DNA of 64,000 bases from Prevotella sp. (GCA_024697645.1 JAILFH010000099.1:18863-82862); one strand, 5' to 3'. Positions 46,639 through 57,149 are shown, counted from the stretch's first letter. Translations and numbers: made by a program. The notes: generated by a model not told the origin, from the letters alone.

Positions 46639-49600
46639 ATGAAACTAAGAAAAACAATTTGGCTGTTGTTGACAATGGTCAGCCTAACAGCGTATGGATG
46701 GAACGGATCGGGAACAAGCGCGGACCCCTATCTAATCCGAAATTCTGCCGACTGGGCGACTTTGGCTTCAGAGACTAACAGTGGCAACGTGAAATCAAAT
46801 GTTTACTTCAAACTCGTAGGCGACATCTCCGCCAAAGAGTGTGTGGGAACAGCAGACCACCCGTTTGAAGCAATCTTCGACGGTGGTGGTAACACCATCA
46901 ACTGTGCGCTCTACACCACGAGCGGTCCTGCTGCACCGTTTGCCTACATGAAGAATGCCAGCATCATGCACCTCAAGGTGGCTGGTACGATTCAGGGAGG
47001 ACTGCACTCGGCCGGTGTCGTAGGCAAGATGGCTGACGGCAGCGACGTGAGCGGAACTATCGAGGACTGCTATGTTTCGGCAACCATCACTGCTTTGCCC
47101 GAGACGCTCTCCGACGGAAAGACGCGCGGCATTGTCGCAGGTGGTGTTGTGGGTCACGGCAATTTGAGCAACCTCAGTGTGAATGGCTGTCTCTTCGATG
47201 GTCAGATTTCTGGTAGCGAAAACCTCGACTTCAGTTATGCTGGAGCGATGGTGGGCTGGTGTGAAAATGCACAGAACGTCAGTACCACTGACTGTGTGGA
47301 AAATGGTACCTATTCTAACATCGCCCACACGGGACTGAACTTCGACGTCAACCGAAGCAATACTGCAGTGACGACTTCCGACTGCTACTCGTTGAACCAC
47401 AACTGGACAGAGGCTAAGAAGGCCCACAAGGTGCTGGCTCTCTCCGATGACCTCGGAATGGAGTTTTACAGTCCGCAGCAACTCTACACGACAACGAAAA
47501 TTCAGCCCTATTGGGTGGGTATGGCCATCGACGGTGTCTTCTATGCTGGTAGCGGCGACGAAATCATGTTTTCGGCTAACGTGTTGCAAGGCTACAAGAA
47601 CATCTGCACTGACGGAGAAATTCTCGAGCCAACAAGTGGACTCTTCAAGTTCTCAATGCCCAACAAAGACGTCTATATCTCATATACAACAGAATGGGGG
47701 GGCAGTGGCACCAATCACTACCCCTATCTTATCAGCAGCAAGGCCGATTGGCAGAAACTGGCGGTAGAGGTGAAAAATGGTAATAGTTTCAGTGGAACTT
47801 ACTTCAAACTGACTGACGATATTGACATCTACACCCCAATAGGAAAGAACGATGAGAGTTGCTCGTTTGCAGGCGTGTTTGACGGCGACGGCCATACCAT
47901 CACCGCTCACATCGACTGCGACGACTCTGTTAAGTTCGTGGCTCCCTTTACTAGCGTCAATGGCGCTAGAATTAGCAATCTTCGGGTCGTCGGCGACATC
48001 ACAGGCGGCATTCATGTGGGAGGTCTTGTTGGAAGAATATTCGGCAAGATGACCGTGATAGAGAACTGTCGCGTATCGGCCACCATTCATGCTCTTGGCC
48101 AGTATGCAGGCGGTTTCATCGGTCATGCAGGCACTTCTTCGACTGCTGTTCAAGGTTGTCTGTTCGACGGTAAGATAAGCGGTTCCAGTCTTCTTAACAC
48201 AGGTCTGATTATTGGCTGGTGTGAAAGCGAAGCGAAGATAATTCTTAAGGACTGTCTGGCCATTGGTGATCACGACGGACAGAATGTAAGTCTGGGCCAC
48301 GTGAATGGAAGTAGCAATGCCATCATGGCTTCGAACACCTACTACCTGAACCACGCGACAACAGTGGGAAATACGGGTCTGACCATTAAGAGCAGCAGTT
48401 CGCTCATCTCACTCCACTTCATCTACACTGGCTCCACAGATACGGAAGCAGAATACCCGAAGACCTATGAAACCAGCGGCATCATCACCTATAATACTGG
48501 TATGCAGTTGGAAGACGACTTCATTGCCGCAAGTGGCGAGAAGGCCGATTTCGTCATCTGGCAGGAGGGACTGACGGTGAGCAATGTCCAAACTGATCAC
48601 GGTACGCTTACCAACGAAGGTTCTTACTACTCGCTTACACTCGACGAAAACACGCCCACCATCTCGGCTTCGCTGGACTGCTCAACACAGTTCGAGGGTA
48701 GCGGAACCAATGAAGACCCCTATCTCGTAAGCAGTTACAACGACTGGATGCGTCTCTCTGTGGCCGTCTCGAATGGTCACAATTATTGGGGCAAGGTTTT
48801 CCGTATGACGGCCGACATTGATGCCCAAAGCACTACGATTGGAGCTGGCAGCACGCCCTTCAATGGCACATTCGACGGCGACGGACATACCCTTACCTTC
48901 AACGCAGGTTCTGAGAGTTGGCCTACCGAGGAGTCGGTCGCTCCGTTCGTGAAGGTGGCCAATGCTACGATTCGTCACTTGCACACGACAGGTACTATCT
49001 ACACGCAAGCCACTTACTCGGCAGGCATCGTGTCGGAACTGATGTCGGGTACCGTCAAACTGCTCGACTGCTCATCGGACATGATTATCAAGTGCTATCA
49101 ACAGTTCGCGACATACAACGCCGGAATCTTGGCTTTCGCCAACCTTAGTGCTGACTCCGTAGATGTGGAGAGATGCACGTTCACGGGCGTCATCTCTGCC
49201 GTGAAAGGAGAGGCGTTCACCACATGGGCTGGCGGTCTGCTGGGTGAGTCGTATGTGCCGGTAAGGATCAGCCACTCGCTCTTCAATCCTGCAGAGGATA
49301 AGGAGCCGCAGATGACGAGGGGTAGCAACTTCATCAGCATGGCCAACGAAGAAGTTCCGTACACGCTCACCGAGTGCTATACTACTTTCCAAATGGAAGA
49401 TCCCCAGGGCGTCTTCGTCACCGACCGCGTCCTGCTGCCGAAGGACTTCACCTACGAGTTTGTGGGTGAGCCCGATGTCATTATCGACGGACGTAAGTTC
49501 TATAAGAACGGCAGATACGTGAACATCAATCCCCTCGACGTAGCCTTCAACCATTGGTATTCGCCGAGTAACGCTTTCATCAGCGACCCATGGACCATGG

Positions 49601-52600
49601 GCGGGAAGCACCAACTGAAGGATATGGTACGCACGCCCAGGTTCGTTGTCTACACCTCCGATATTCCCGAGGCTGAGACCATACGAACACTTTGGGGCGT
49701 GACTTACCGCTACCTCTCGCGCCGCGACTATCACTACTTCCTCAGCAATGAGGACTGTGAGGCTTGCAACTGGAAATTCGAGAGTTTCGACGCCGATGCC
49801 AACCTCGTATGGTACGATGCTAATGGCGATGCTTCGGAGATTACGGCTGTCGTGGGCTATGATGAGAGCGATTACAACGACGACGGCGTGCAGATTCACA
49901 ACGACCTCGTAGGCGACTGGCGCGTACATACCCATCTTGGACTGATTGCACCGCATGCATTCAAGAACAGTTCGGCACTGAAGACGCTCTACTTCAAGGA
50001 TACTGACGCAAACAACTACAATGCGCTGACACCACTCCTTTTCTATATTGGCGAAGGCGCTTTCGAGAACTGCACGAACTTCACCGAGATGAAGTTGATG
50101 CAGTACACCACCAAGGGCGATAATCATTGGGAGGGACTGCAGACAGGACAAGTGTTCTGGGTTGCCGACAATGCCTTTGATGGTTGCAATAATCTGAAGA
50201 TCAGCACCTATAATGGTTATTATCAGGACTATCTTGCATCGACCGTCTGGAAGGCTCACCGCAGCCATTTCACCATCTATGAGGCTACCGACGACGACTT
50301 TACCGAGCACGGCGTGAAGTATCGCAAGTACCGCGACGCCCAGGAAAAGGAACTGGTGATGAACGACACTGAGGGCATTACGGAGATGATGAACAAGATA
50401 CGCACGTGGAGCGCTGAGTACAAGCAGTTCAATGCAAGCACACTGCTCAACACCGACACTAACCACAATGTCTACTTCACCTCAATAGTAGGTGTCGACG
50501 ATGACGATATCGACGACGAAGGTGGTGTCATGCGCATCTACAACGACCCAGGTTCGTTATACAACTATAAGACCATCAATCTGCAAGCCGATGCCATCAA
50601 GGGCAACACGCATGTGAAATATATTGAGTTCTGGCAGACATGTGGCCGTAGCAGCAATTCGTACAGCGAACTGAAGATGGTCATCCCTAACGGTGCGTTC
50701 AAGGGTTGTAAGGAACTGAAGGAACTCCGCATGTTCTACTATGTAGAGGACGGTAACGACCACTGGGAGACACTCGGTCCACAGGATGTTATCCCAGGCG
50801 ACAACATCTTCGGTGAGCCAAGACCTTCGCAGGATGAACTGGCCGAAACAGGACTATCGGAGGCCGACCAGCAGGAATTGAATAACAGCGTGCCCAAGGA
50901 CTTCAAGATCATCGTGGCACCGAGTCGCTATCAGGAATTCCTCAACGATCCCAACTGGGCTCCCTACCTCTGCTACATGCAGGTTGACGAGTACGACCCG
51001 CAGAGCGCACGCAAAGACTTCCACATCAACGACGACAAGAGGGTGACATATGGATACATCACCAATCCTGGCGGACTGCTGCAGACCTCACAGACCGTGT
51101 CGCAGGACGTATCGTGGTGGACCGCTCCTCGTATTCTTGTCGACGTCGTGCTGGCCGCTGTGACTTTTGGTTCGGCCTTCGCTGCATCGGGCGTAACGGG
51201 CACCACCGTTGATGCCGCAGTGCAGCAAACATTTACAACCGCATCGGCTCAGTTCACGCAAGCCTCTTCTGCGCTTGCTACAGCCAAAACTGCACATGCA
51301 GCGGCCACCGCTGCATACTCGGCCGGTGCTAACGGAATAATAACAGAGGCGCAGGCAACAACGGCTATATCGAGCATGTTGAACACGAACGTCCAGACCT
51401 TCAACATCCTCGGTGCTCATAAATTGTATCAAGAATTGCTGCAATATGGTGTCATCAATGAGGCTGGCGTCATTATTGGTAGGGGCACAATGTCAGCCGA
51501 CAAGTTAGTGCCACTCTTCTTGATGGCAAAACTTAGTTATGGGTCAACGATTTTTGATCTGGAAGCACAAGTTGCCCTTAAGAAAGGTGCGTTCGAAATT
51601 GCAAAGAGGGCGATGCAACGGGCTGCGGCAGCCGCTGCAAAGAAAGCAGCCGAGAAAGCAATGTATAGCGCTATAGCCGGAGGAGCACTGACGGCCCTGT
51701 CTGGCAACATCACTACTGCTACGGTGCTCTCAACTAAGGCTTGGGGCGGCAGTGGTTCCTACAACGGCGACGCTCTGAGGAAAGGTATGCGAGAGAACAT
51801 CCTCTCGAATATCCACCAGGTGGGTGTTGTCGGCGGCGGATGGGTGATTACCACTCCGCAGAAGAACCTCGTCTATCATACCTACGTGAAGGAAGTGAAT
51901 CCCGACGACAACGGCGAAGTGGTGATCTACGCTGGTACTGACGACGATATGGGCTACAATACCAACTCGCGCACGATGACCTTCGGCAAGGATGTGTTCC
52001 ACAACAAGACTAACCTGAAGAAGATCTCGTTCTACGAGAACAATGTCACAACCAACGAGGCCATTCCCATGCTGCTCACCATTCCCGACTCTGCCTTCTA
52101 CGGATGCAGCAACCTTCAGGAATTTAATACGCTGCTGCGCACGAAGGAAAACGGCACCCAAGCCCTCGGTCCGGAGAGCTTCGTCCTGGCTGGCGACAGC
52201 ATCTTTGCTGGTATGAAGAGTCAGGCTGAAGTCGACTCGCTCACTGCCGAGGGGCAGGGCGACGGACTCGTGGCTTTCCGCATCGTCATCGATCCTTCGC
52301 GTAAGCAGGACTACCTCGACAATGCCTCGTGGGCTCCGCTGGAGAAGTTCTTCGTCTATGAAAGTGCCAAGGCAGCCACAGCCTATCGCGAATATGGCGG
52401 TGCCTATGCTTATGTCTACGCTAACGGTTCGGTGAAGAAGGTGCACAAGGTCCAAGGACACAAGGTTGAGCACATGGTCGTAGTGGGCTCGTCGAGCGAC
52501 CAAGGCGATGACCACGACGACACGTTCCTCGCCGATCACTCAGGAGCGCTGAAACTCTGCAACGACATCGGCGAGTGGAACAACTTCCAACTCGATGCCG

Positions 52601-55600
52601 TGCGTGCGGGTGCCTTTAAGAATAATCAGCAGTTGCGCTCTGTCTATTTCACCGACCTCTATGGCTCCGGCGCCTTTGGCGATAGTTACACCGGTCTGGA
52701 CGTGACGCTCGAGGACGAGTGCTTTGCAGGTTGTACAAACCTTGCTGACCTCGATCTCCTTTACTTGGTCACCGACGGTACCAACCACATCGACCCCATC
52801 ACTCCGCAACAGGTGAAGATTGGCAAGGATGTGTTCAAAGACACCGAAGCACGCATCAAGATGATGCCACAGCAGGTGGCTTGGTTCGAGGCCGACAGCA
52901 CCTGGGCCGTCTATAAGGACCGCTTCTTGCCGTGCGTGGTGAAACCTGTCGATGAGGGCATTAAGGATGCCCTCGGCGATATGGCCTATAAGGATATGGC
53001 AGCAACGGGCTATGATACTGACCTCTGGAGCGACTACATCGACTACGCCCGCATCGCAGGAAAGGGCTTCAACTGGCTCGATGGTAGGTTCACTGACTAC
53101 AAGGACGAGATTCGCTCGTTCCCCGACTTCAAGCATTTCGAGAGCGTTGGTCTCGACTCTGTCGGAGGCAGTTGGTTCAGGGATTGCGCTAAACTGAGCA
53201 ATATCCTGCTGCCATCAACCATCAAGACGATTGGCAGTCTGGCCTTCTACAACTGCTCCAGCCTCACGGAGATTGAACTGCCGATGGGCATCAGCAATAT
53301 TGGAAGAAGGGCGTTCGACGAATGTGAGAATCTGAATACTATTGTCGTGCGCGACAGCGTGCCTGCAACATGTGGCATCGATGTGTTCCACAAGCACGAC
53401 GGACTGAAGATCTATGTTCCCACGCCCTGTGTAGAGGAATACAAGACCCAATGGAGTGACTACAAAGACTACATCGTAGGCGACAATGAATATGCGTTTA
53501 GCAAAGTGGTCACGGTTGATGCCGTAGGACAACTTGCCTCGAAACTCGGACTGACACTCGAGAAGGAGAGAGGAAAGGTGCGCTATATCAACGGAAACTA
53601 CGCTAAGTACGACTCGCTGACTGTTATCGGTCCGCTCAACGGCGAGGATATTGCCGTAATCCGCCATCTGGCAGGTGCCGATGCCTACGACAGCGACCCA
53701 ACCGACGGTAAGATGCGCTATCTGAACCTTTGGAATGCCGACATCAAAAAAGACTCCGAGAACTGCTACAATGGCAACTGGAGCGACGAATACATCGATG
53801 CCGACAACAAGGTTCCCGACTACTTCCTGGAGAACTGCCGCACCATCGAGACTGTCGTCCTGCCGAAGTCGGCAACCTACATTGGCGAGAACACCTTCGA
53901 GGATGCTTCGTCGCTGAAGCGTGTCTGCGTGGGCTCTGGCACAACGGGTTACGAGTGCGACATCTTCCAGAACCTCGAGAGCGTGGAGGAACTCGTGCTG
54001 CTCACCGATCAACGCATCATCAGCGAGTGGAGCGGACCCTGGGACAGCGAAATCCAGGCTGTGTTCACGCTGAACTCACTGCTTGGCGACTATATGGGTG
54101 ATCCCAACATTAATTATTGCACCCATGCCATGATGGCTCCATTGGAAGAGGACATCGTCATGAAGGCATTGGCTGAAAAAGGCCAATACTTCCCAACGGA
54201 GTACATGCTGCGTGAAAGCGTGGAAGGTCTGTTCGAAGGCAATGAAGACATTCAGAAGTTCGACGACTTCTTCAAGTTCCAGAATGTGAAGGAACTCTCG
54301 ACGACTTTCAAGAACTGTAAGAATCTGACCAGCATCACGCTGCCTGCATCGCTGACCTGCATCAGTGCCGACGCGTTTGCCGGCTGCGAGAAACTCGACA
54401 CTATTCACATTTCGGCCGACAGCATACCCGAACTCGCACCTAAGGCTTTTGAGACACAGGTTAGTAAATTTGGTAACGACTTCCATATCCTTGTACCGAA
54501 GACGCTTTGCAAGAAGTACCGTGAACAGTGGCCTGAATATGCCGAATACATCAATGCCGACAACGTATTCTATAGCGATGATAAGGTCATTACGGTGGTC
54601 GTCACGAAGAAGAACACGCTGGCTTCGGCACTTGGACTTACGGCAACCATATACAATGAAAAGAGTGCAAATAGAGCATATATTACTGGCTTGCGCGGCG
54701 ACTTCAGCAAAATACGCCGACTGAAGGTTGTCGGTCCGATCTCGGGTGGCGACCTCTCCCTCCTGCGCTATATGGCTGGTTACTGCCCCTGGACCAATGA
54801 CCGCAACTACCTGGGTCCGTTGGAGTATCTCGACCTCTACGATGCTACCATCGAGGAGAGCAACTATTGTGTGGCTAAGGATATGCTCTTCTGGACAACA
54901 CGCAACCTATATGTCGACACGCCGAATGTGCTGCCGGCCTACTCGTTCCTGCAGTGCTACAACCTGAAGACGCTCATCCTACCGAAGACTCTGAAGGAGG
55001 TGCGCAGTCGTGCCCTCCAGCAGTGTGAGGCTCTCGAGACGCTCGTCATTGGCGACGACTGCGAGGTGTTCAACTGGGATGCCCTCAACGATGATGCTAT
55101 GCTCACTCGCATGTACATTCTCACCAACAAGAAACTCGAGTGGGATACGGAGAACACCGTCTGGCGCGCTCTGTGCAACAACTACAATCCGACATTCGAG
55201 GCGTTCTACGTGAAGCCTTCACAGTTGGCAGAATATAGCAGAGAAGCCCACGGAGAAGATATGACCAGTCACGTCGATTCAGGTGTCTTCAGCGACGATG
55301 AGTCATTTGCAGCCTTCGCAAGTCATGCGGCTGCTTCGGCCGACGACCTCGCTCAGGTCAACAGCGTCAGCGGATGGTTCGATAATCACACTGAGGTGAA
55401 AGACCTTACACCACTGGGCTATACCACAGTCGACTCTCTCCATGCTGCCGACATGCAGAAACTGACGCTGCTTGAGAAGATTGAGATGCCTGTAACACTT
55501 AAGGCAATTGAGGACAGCGCATTTGTCAAATCAACTAACCTCCGCTACGTCGATATGTACTCGTGCGACAGCACCGTCATTGTTGATGAAATCAGAACGC

Positions 55601-56409
55601 GCGGCTTCGCTGCTCTCGGTATCGACTCGCTCCAGACGCTGGTCTATGTGCCTTCAGAGTATGGTGTGCCTCAGGGCGTAAACATTATTGTTGGCGACAC
55701 GCTGGGCTTCAATGCCGAAACCTTCCGTCTTGTCGATGCTAAGGACTACTGCGTGCCCTATGCCTTCAAGACTCAGAAGGTGGAGAACTCACGTACGCTG
55801 GCTGCAAAGGGTGTGAAGTACACCGTCTGCCTGCCTTACGAGATGTCTGTTCCCGCAGGTGCGAAGGCCTACAAACTGACGGGTCGCGATGGCAATACGC
55901 TCATCTTCACCGAAGAGATGGAGAAACTGACGCCATTCGAGCCCTATCTCATTGTGACCAATGCCGACAACGTCTCCCTCGCTACCAATAAGGCTCAGTC
56001 GATTCCTGTCTCTGGCGGCAACACCTATGGCCATCAGGTAGATGGTGTGGGCTACGTGATGCGCGGAACGCTCTCGCCGATTTCCAACACTGAAGCCGCT
56101 GAACTCGGAGCCTACATTCTGCAGGCTTCCGACAGCAAGTGGCATCCTGTTCAAGCCGATAACGAGAATGCTTACATCCCCGCCTTCCGTGCCTTCTTGC
56201 TCCCGAGCGGACACGCTGGCGCGAAGTCGCTGAGCATTGAACTCGTCGATGGAGTTCCTACTGGAATTGATGAAGTTACTGACGGTCAGTCGCAGAACAA
56301 TCTCAATGATGGCAGCGACGTCTGGTACGACCTGAGCGGTCGCCGACTCAATGCACGTCCTGAGCGCGGTATCTACATCCACAACGGCCATAAGGTTATC
56401 GTGAAGTAG
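46639..56409 (+). CDS. Giant BspA-like leucine-rich-repeat surface protein
   Basis: 3,256 residues from the ATG at 46639 (MKLRKTIWLLLTMVSLTAYG, signal peptide); a TTG 30 bp upstream is rejected. Three N-terminal modules of about 330 residues each open with GSGTSADPYLI, GSGTNHYPYLI and GSGTNEDPYLV (46700, 47700, 48700) and look like beta-helix, GLUG-type repeats. From about 49700 to 55600 there are many BspA/LRR_5 repeats (IKTIGSLAFYNCSSLTEIEL is typical). An Ala-rich helical insert interrupts them at about 51100-51770. A beta domain and the sorting-like tail DLSGRRLNARPERGIYIHNG close the protein. Likely an adhesin; BspA proteins of Tannerella bind host matrix proteins. Export by type IX secretion is inference. 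Confidence 0.88.
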   Translation: MKLRKTIWLLLTMVSLTAYGWNGSGTSADPYLIRNSADWATLASETNSGNVKSNVYFKLVGDISAKECVGTADHPFEAIFDGGGNTINCALYTTSGPAAPFAYMKNASIMHLKVAGTIQGGLHSAGVVGKMADGSDVSGTIEDCYVSATITALPETLSDGKTRGIVAGGVVGHGNLSNLSVNGCLFDGQISGSENLDFSYAGAMVGWCENAQNVSTTDCVENGTYSNIAHTGLNFDVNRSNTAVTTSDCYSLNHNWTEAKKAHKVLALSDDLGMEFYSPQQLYTTTKIQPYWVGMAIDGVFYAGSGDEIMFSANVLQGYKNICTDGEILEPTSGLFKFSMPNKDVYISYTTEWGGSGTNHYPYLISSKADWQKLAVEVKNGNSFSGTYFKLTDDIDIYTPIGKNDESCSFAGVFDGDGHTITAHIDCDDSVKFVAPFTSVNGARISNLRVVGDITGGIHVGGLVGRIFGKMTVIENCRVSATIHALGQYAGGFIGHAGTSSTAVQGCLFDGKISGSSLLNTGLIIGWCESEAKIILKDCLAIGDHDGQNVSLGHVNGSSNAIMASNTYYLNHATTVGNTGLTIKSSSSLISLHFIYTGSTDTEAEYPKTYETSGIITYNTGMQLEDDFIAASGEKADFVIWQEGLTVSNVQTDHGTLTNEGSYYSLTLDENTPTISASLDCSTQFEGSGTNEDPYLVSSYNDWMRLSVAVSNGHNYWGKVFRMTADIDAQSTTIGAGSTPFNGTFDGDGHTLTFNAGSESWPTEESVAPFVKVANATIRHLHTTGTIYTQATYSAGIVSELMSGTVKLLDCSSDMIIKCYQQFATYNAGILAFANLSADSVDVERCTFTGVISAVKGEAFTTWAGGLLGESYVPVRISHSLFNPAEDKEPQMTRGSNFISMANEEVPYTLTECYTTFQMEDPQGVFVTDRVLLPKDFTYEFVGEPDVIIDGRKFYKNGRYVNINPLDVAFNHWYSPSNAFISDPWTMGGKHQLKDMVRTPRFVVYTSDIPEAETIRTLWGVTYRYLSRRDYHYFLSNEDCEACNWKFESFDADANLVWYDANGDASEITAVVGYDESDYNDDGVQIHNDLVGDWRVHTHLGLIAPHAFKNSSALKTLYFKDTDANNYNALTPLLFYIGEGAFENCTNFTEMKLMQYTTKGDNHWEGLQTGQVFWVADNAFDGCNNLKISTYNGYYQDYLASTVWKAHRSHFTIYEATDDDFTEHGVKYRKYRDAQEKELVMNDTEGITEMMNKIRTWSAEYKQFNASTLLNTDTNHNVYFTSIVGVDDDDIDDEGGVMRIYNDPGSLYNYKTINLQADAIKGNTHVKYIEFWQTCGRSSNSYSELKMVIPNGAFKGCKELKELRMFYYVEDGNDHWETLGPQDVIPGDNIFGEPRPSQDELAETGLSEADQQELNNSVPKDFKIIVAPSRYQEFLNDPNWAPYLCYMQVDEYDPQSARKDFHINDDKRVTYGYITNPGGLLQTSQTVSQDVSWWTAPRILVDVVLAAVTFGSAFAASGVTGTTVDAAVQQTFTTASAQFTQASSALATAKTAHAAATAAYSAGANGIITEAQATTAISSMLNTNVQTFNILGAHKLYQELLQYGVINEAGVIIGRGTMSADKLVPLFLMAKLSYGSTIFDLEAQVALKKGAFEIAKRAMQRAAAAAAKKAAEKAMYSAIAGGALTALSGNITTATVLSTKAWGGSGSYNGDALRKGMRENILSNIHQVGVVGGGWVITTPQKNLVYHTYVKEVNPDDNGEVVIYAGTDDDMGYNTNSRTMTFGKDVFHNKTNLKKISFYENNVTTNEAIPMLLTIPDSAFYGCSNLQEFNTLLRTKENGTQALGPESFVLAGDSIFAGMKSQAEVDSLTAEGQGDGLVAFRIVIDPSRKQDYLDNASWAPLEKFFVYESAKAATAYREYGGAYAYVYANGSVKKVHKVQGHKVEHMVVVGSSSDQGDDHDDTFLADHSGALKLCNDIGEWNNFQLDAVRAGAFKNNQQLRSVYFTDLYGSGAFGDSYTGLDVTLEDECFAGCTNLADLDLLYLVTDGTNHIDPITPQQVKIGKDVFKDTEARIKMMPQQVAWFEADSTWAVYKDRFLPCVVKPVDEGIKDALGDMAYKDMAATGYDTDLWSDYIDYARIAGKGFNWLDGRFTDYKDEIRSFPDFKHFESVGLDSVGGSWFRDCAKLSNILLPSTIKTIGSLAFYNCSSLTEIELPMGISNIGRRAFDECENLNTIVVRDSVPATCGIDVFHKHDGLKIYVPTPCVEEYKTQWSDYKDYIVGDNEYAFSKVVTVDAVGQLASKLGLTLEKERGKVRYINGNYAKYDSLTVIGPLNGEDIAVIRHLAGADAYDSDPTDGKMRYLNLWNADIKKDSENCYNGNWSDEYIDADNKVPDYFLENCRTIETVVLPKSATYIGENTFEDASSLKRVCVGSGTTGYECDIFQNLESVEELVLLTDQRIISEWSGPWDSEIQAVFTLNSLLGDYMGDPNINYCTHAMMAPLEEDIVMKALAEKGQYFPTEYMLRESVEGLFEGNEDIQKFDDFFKFQNVKELSTTFKNCKNLTSITLPASLTCISADAFAGCEKLDTIHISADSIPELAPKAFETQVSKFGNDFHILVPKTLCKKYREQWPEYAEYINADNVFYSDDKVITVVVTKKNTLASALGLTATIYNEKSANRAYITGLRGDFSKIRRLKVVGPISGGDLSLLRYMAGYCPWTNDRNYLGPLEYLDLYDATIEESNYCVAKDMLFWTTRNLYVDTPNVLPAYSFLQCYNLKTLILPKTLKEVRSRALQQCEALETLVIGDDCEVFNWDALNDDAMLTRMYILTNKKLEWDTENTVWRALCNNYNPTFEAFYVKPSQLAEYSREAHGEDMTSHVDSGVFSDDESFAAFASHAAASADDLAQVNSVSGWFDNHTEVKDLTPLGYTTVDSLHAADMQKLTLLEKIEMPVTLKAIEDSAFVKSTNLRYVDMYSCDSTVIVDEIRTRGFAALGIDSLQTLVYVPSEYGVPQGVNIIVGDTLGFNAETFRLVDAKDYCVPYAFKTQKVENSRTLAAKGVKYTVCLPYEMSVPAGAKAYKLTGRDGNTLIFTEEMEKLTPFEPYLIVTNADNVSLATNKAQSIPVSGGNTYGHQVDGVGYVMRGTLSPISNTEAAELGAYILQASDSKWHPVQADNENAYIPAFRAFLLPSGHAGAKSLSIELVDGVPTGIDEVTDGQSQNNLNDGSDVWYDLSGRRLNARPERGIYIHNGHKVIVK

Positions 56410-56478
56410 TTCCGACAATTCAATTCAGTAGAAGGAAAGTTTCTAAGAATCAATAACTTGTAACAAATCATTCAAAAT

Positions 56479-56937
56479 ATGAAACGAACTATCATCCTCA
56501 CCCTGCTGCTGACCATTATGGTCGGCACTGCAGGGGCAGCGACGAAGAAGGGTGACGTGAACGGCGACGGTACTGTGACCATTGCTGACGTGACCGAACT
56601 GGTGAACATTATTCTGGGAAAGGCGGAGAACTACGACGTGAATGTGGCCGATGTCAATGGCGACGGCTCAGTGACAATTGCCGATGTGACCGAACTGGTG
56701 AACATCATTCTGGGTAAGTCACCTGGAAGCGAGACGGGCGACTTCAGCGACGATCCTGCCGTTGATCCCGCCAATGCCCCCGCTAATCCTGACGACGACA
56801 GCACGACTGCCGTTCTGCGTCCTGATACTGGAAAGCAGACGAAAGAAGGCATCTACGACATCTCTGGCCAGAAGTTACAGCAGACACCTGCGCAGCACGG
56901 TCTTTACATCGTGAATGGCAGGAAGGTGCTGAGATAA
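56479..56937 (+). CDS. Stand-alone dockerin with sorting-like tail
   Basis: 152 residues. After the signal peptide (LTLLLTIMVGTAGA) comes a complete type I dockerin: GDVNGDGTVTIADVTELVNI and ADVNGDGSVTIADVTELVNI, two nearly identical Ca-binding loop-helix units. A Pro/Asp-rich linker (DPAVDPANAPANPDDDS) leads to the tail GIYDISGQKLQQTPAQHG...YIVNGRKVLR. There is no catalytic module. It starts 69 bp after the giant surface protein gene, on the same strand and probably in one transcript. It could be an adaptor that is sorted to the surface and offers a dockerin, but no cohesin is encoded here. Alternatively it is the remnant of a larger protein. Confidence 0.85.
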   Translation: MKRTIILTLLLTIMVGTAGAATKKGDVNGDGTVTIADVTELVNIILGKAENYDVNVADVNGDGSVTIADVTELVNIILGKSPGSETGDFSDDPAVDPANAPANPDDDSTTAVLRPDTGKQTKEGIYDISGQKLQQTPAQHGLYIVNGRKVLR

Positions 56938-56957
56938 TAGACTTCCGCCCAAGAATT

Positions 56958-57078
56958 CATCATTGGAGAAACCATCATTGGAGAAACCTTGGGCAAAAAG
57001 AAAACACTTTGAACAGAGCGGAGCGGATTGAACAGGCGAAGCCGATTGAACTAGAGCGAAGCCCGTTGAACTGCCCAT
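56958..57078. repeat. Short tandem repeats after the dockerin gene
   Basis: Two kinds are visible: CATCATTGGAGAAAC twice in tandem near 56958-56988, and three imperfect units of about 18-20 bp built on TTGAACAGAGCGGAGC or TTGAACAGGCGAAGCC at about 57009-57078. No ORF is supported. Confidence 0.6.
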
Positions 57079-57103
57079 AGACGATTCTCAGCATAATAGA
57101 AAA

Positions 57104-57146
57104 GACGGCCTCTGCAGGGAATAATTCCTGACGGAGGCCGCCTTTT
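57104..57146 (+). terminator. Terminator of the BspA-dockerin unit; right copy of a direct repeat
   Basis: GACGGCCTC (from 57104) pairs with GAGGCCGCC (to 57142) with an inner stem CAGGGAAT/ATTCCTG, and CTTTTA follows. The segment 57081-57145 is the right-hand copy of the diverged repeat at 46321. Confidence 0.65.
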
Positions 57147-57149
57147 ACG

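Noticed and set aside
49072..50466. 464-codon ORF antisense to the giant BspA-like gene
   Set aside because: Shadow of a strongly coding frame; several similar antisense frames follow along the same gene.
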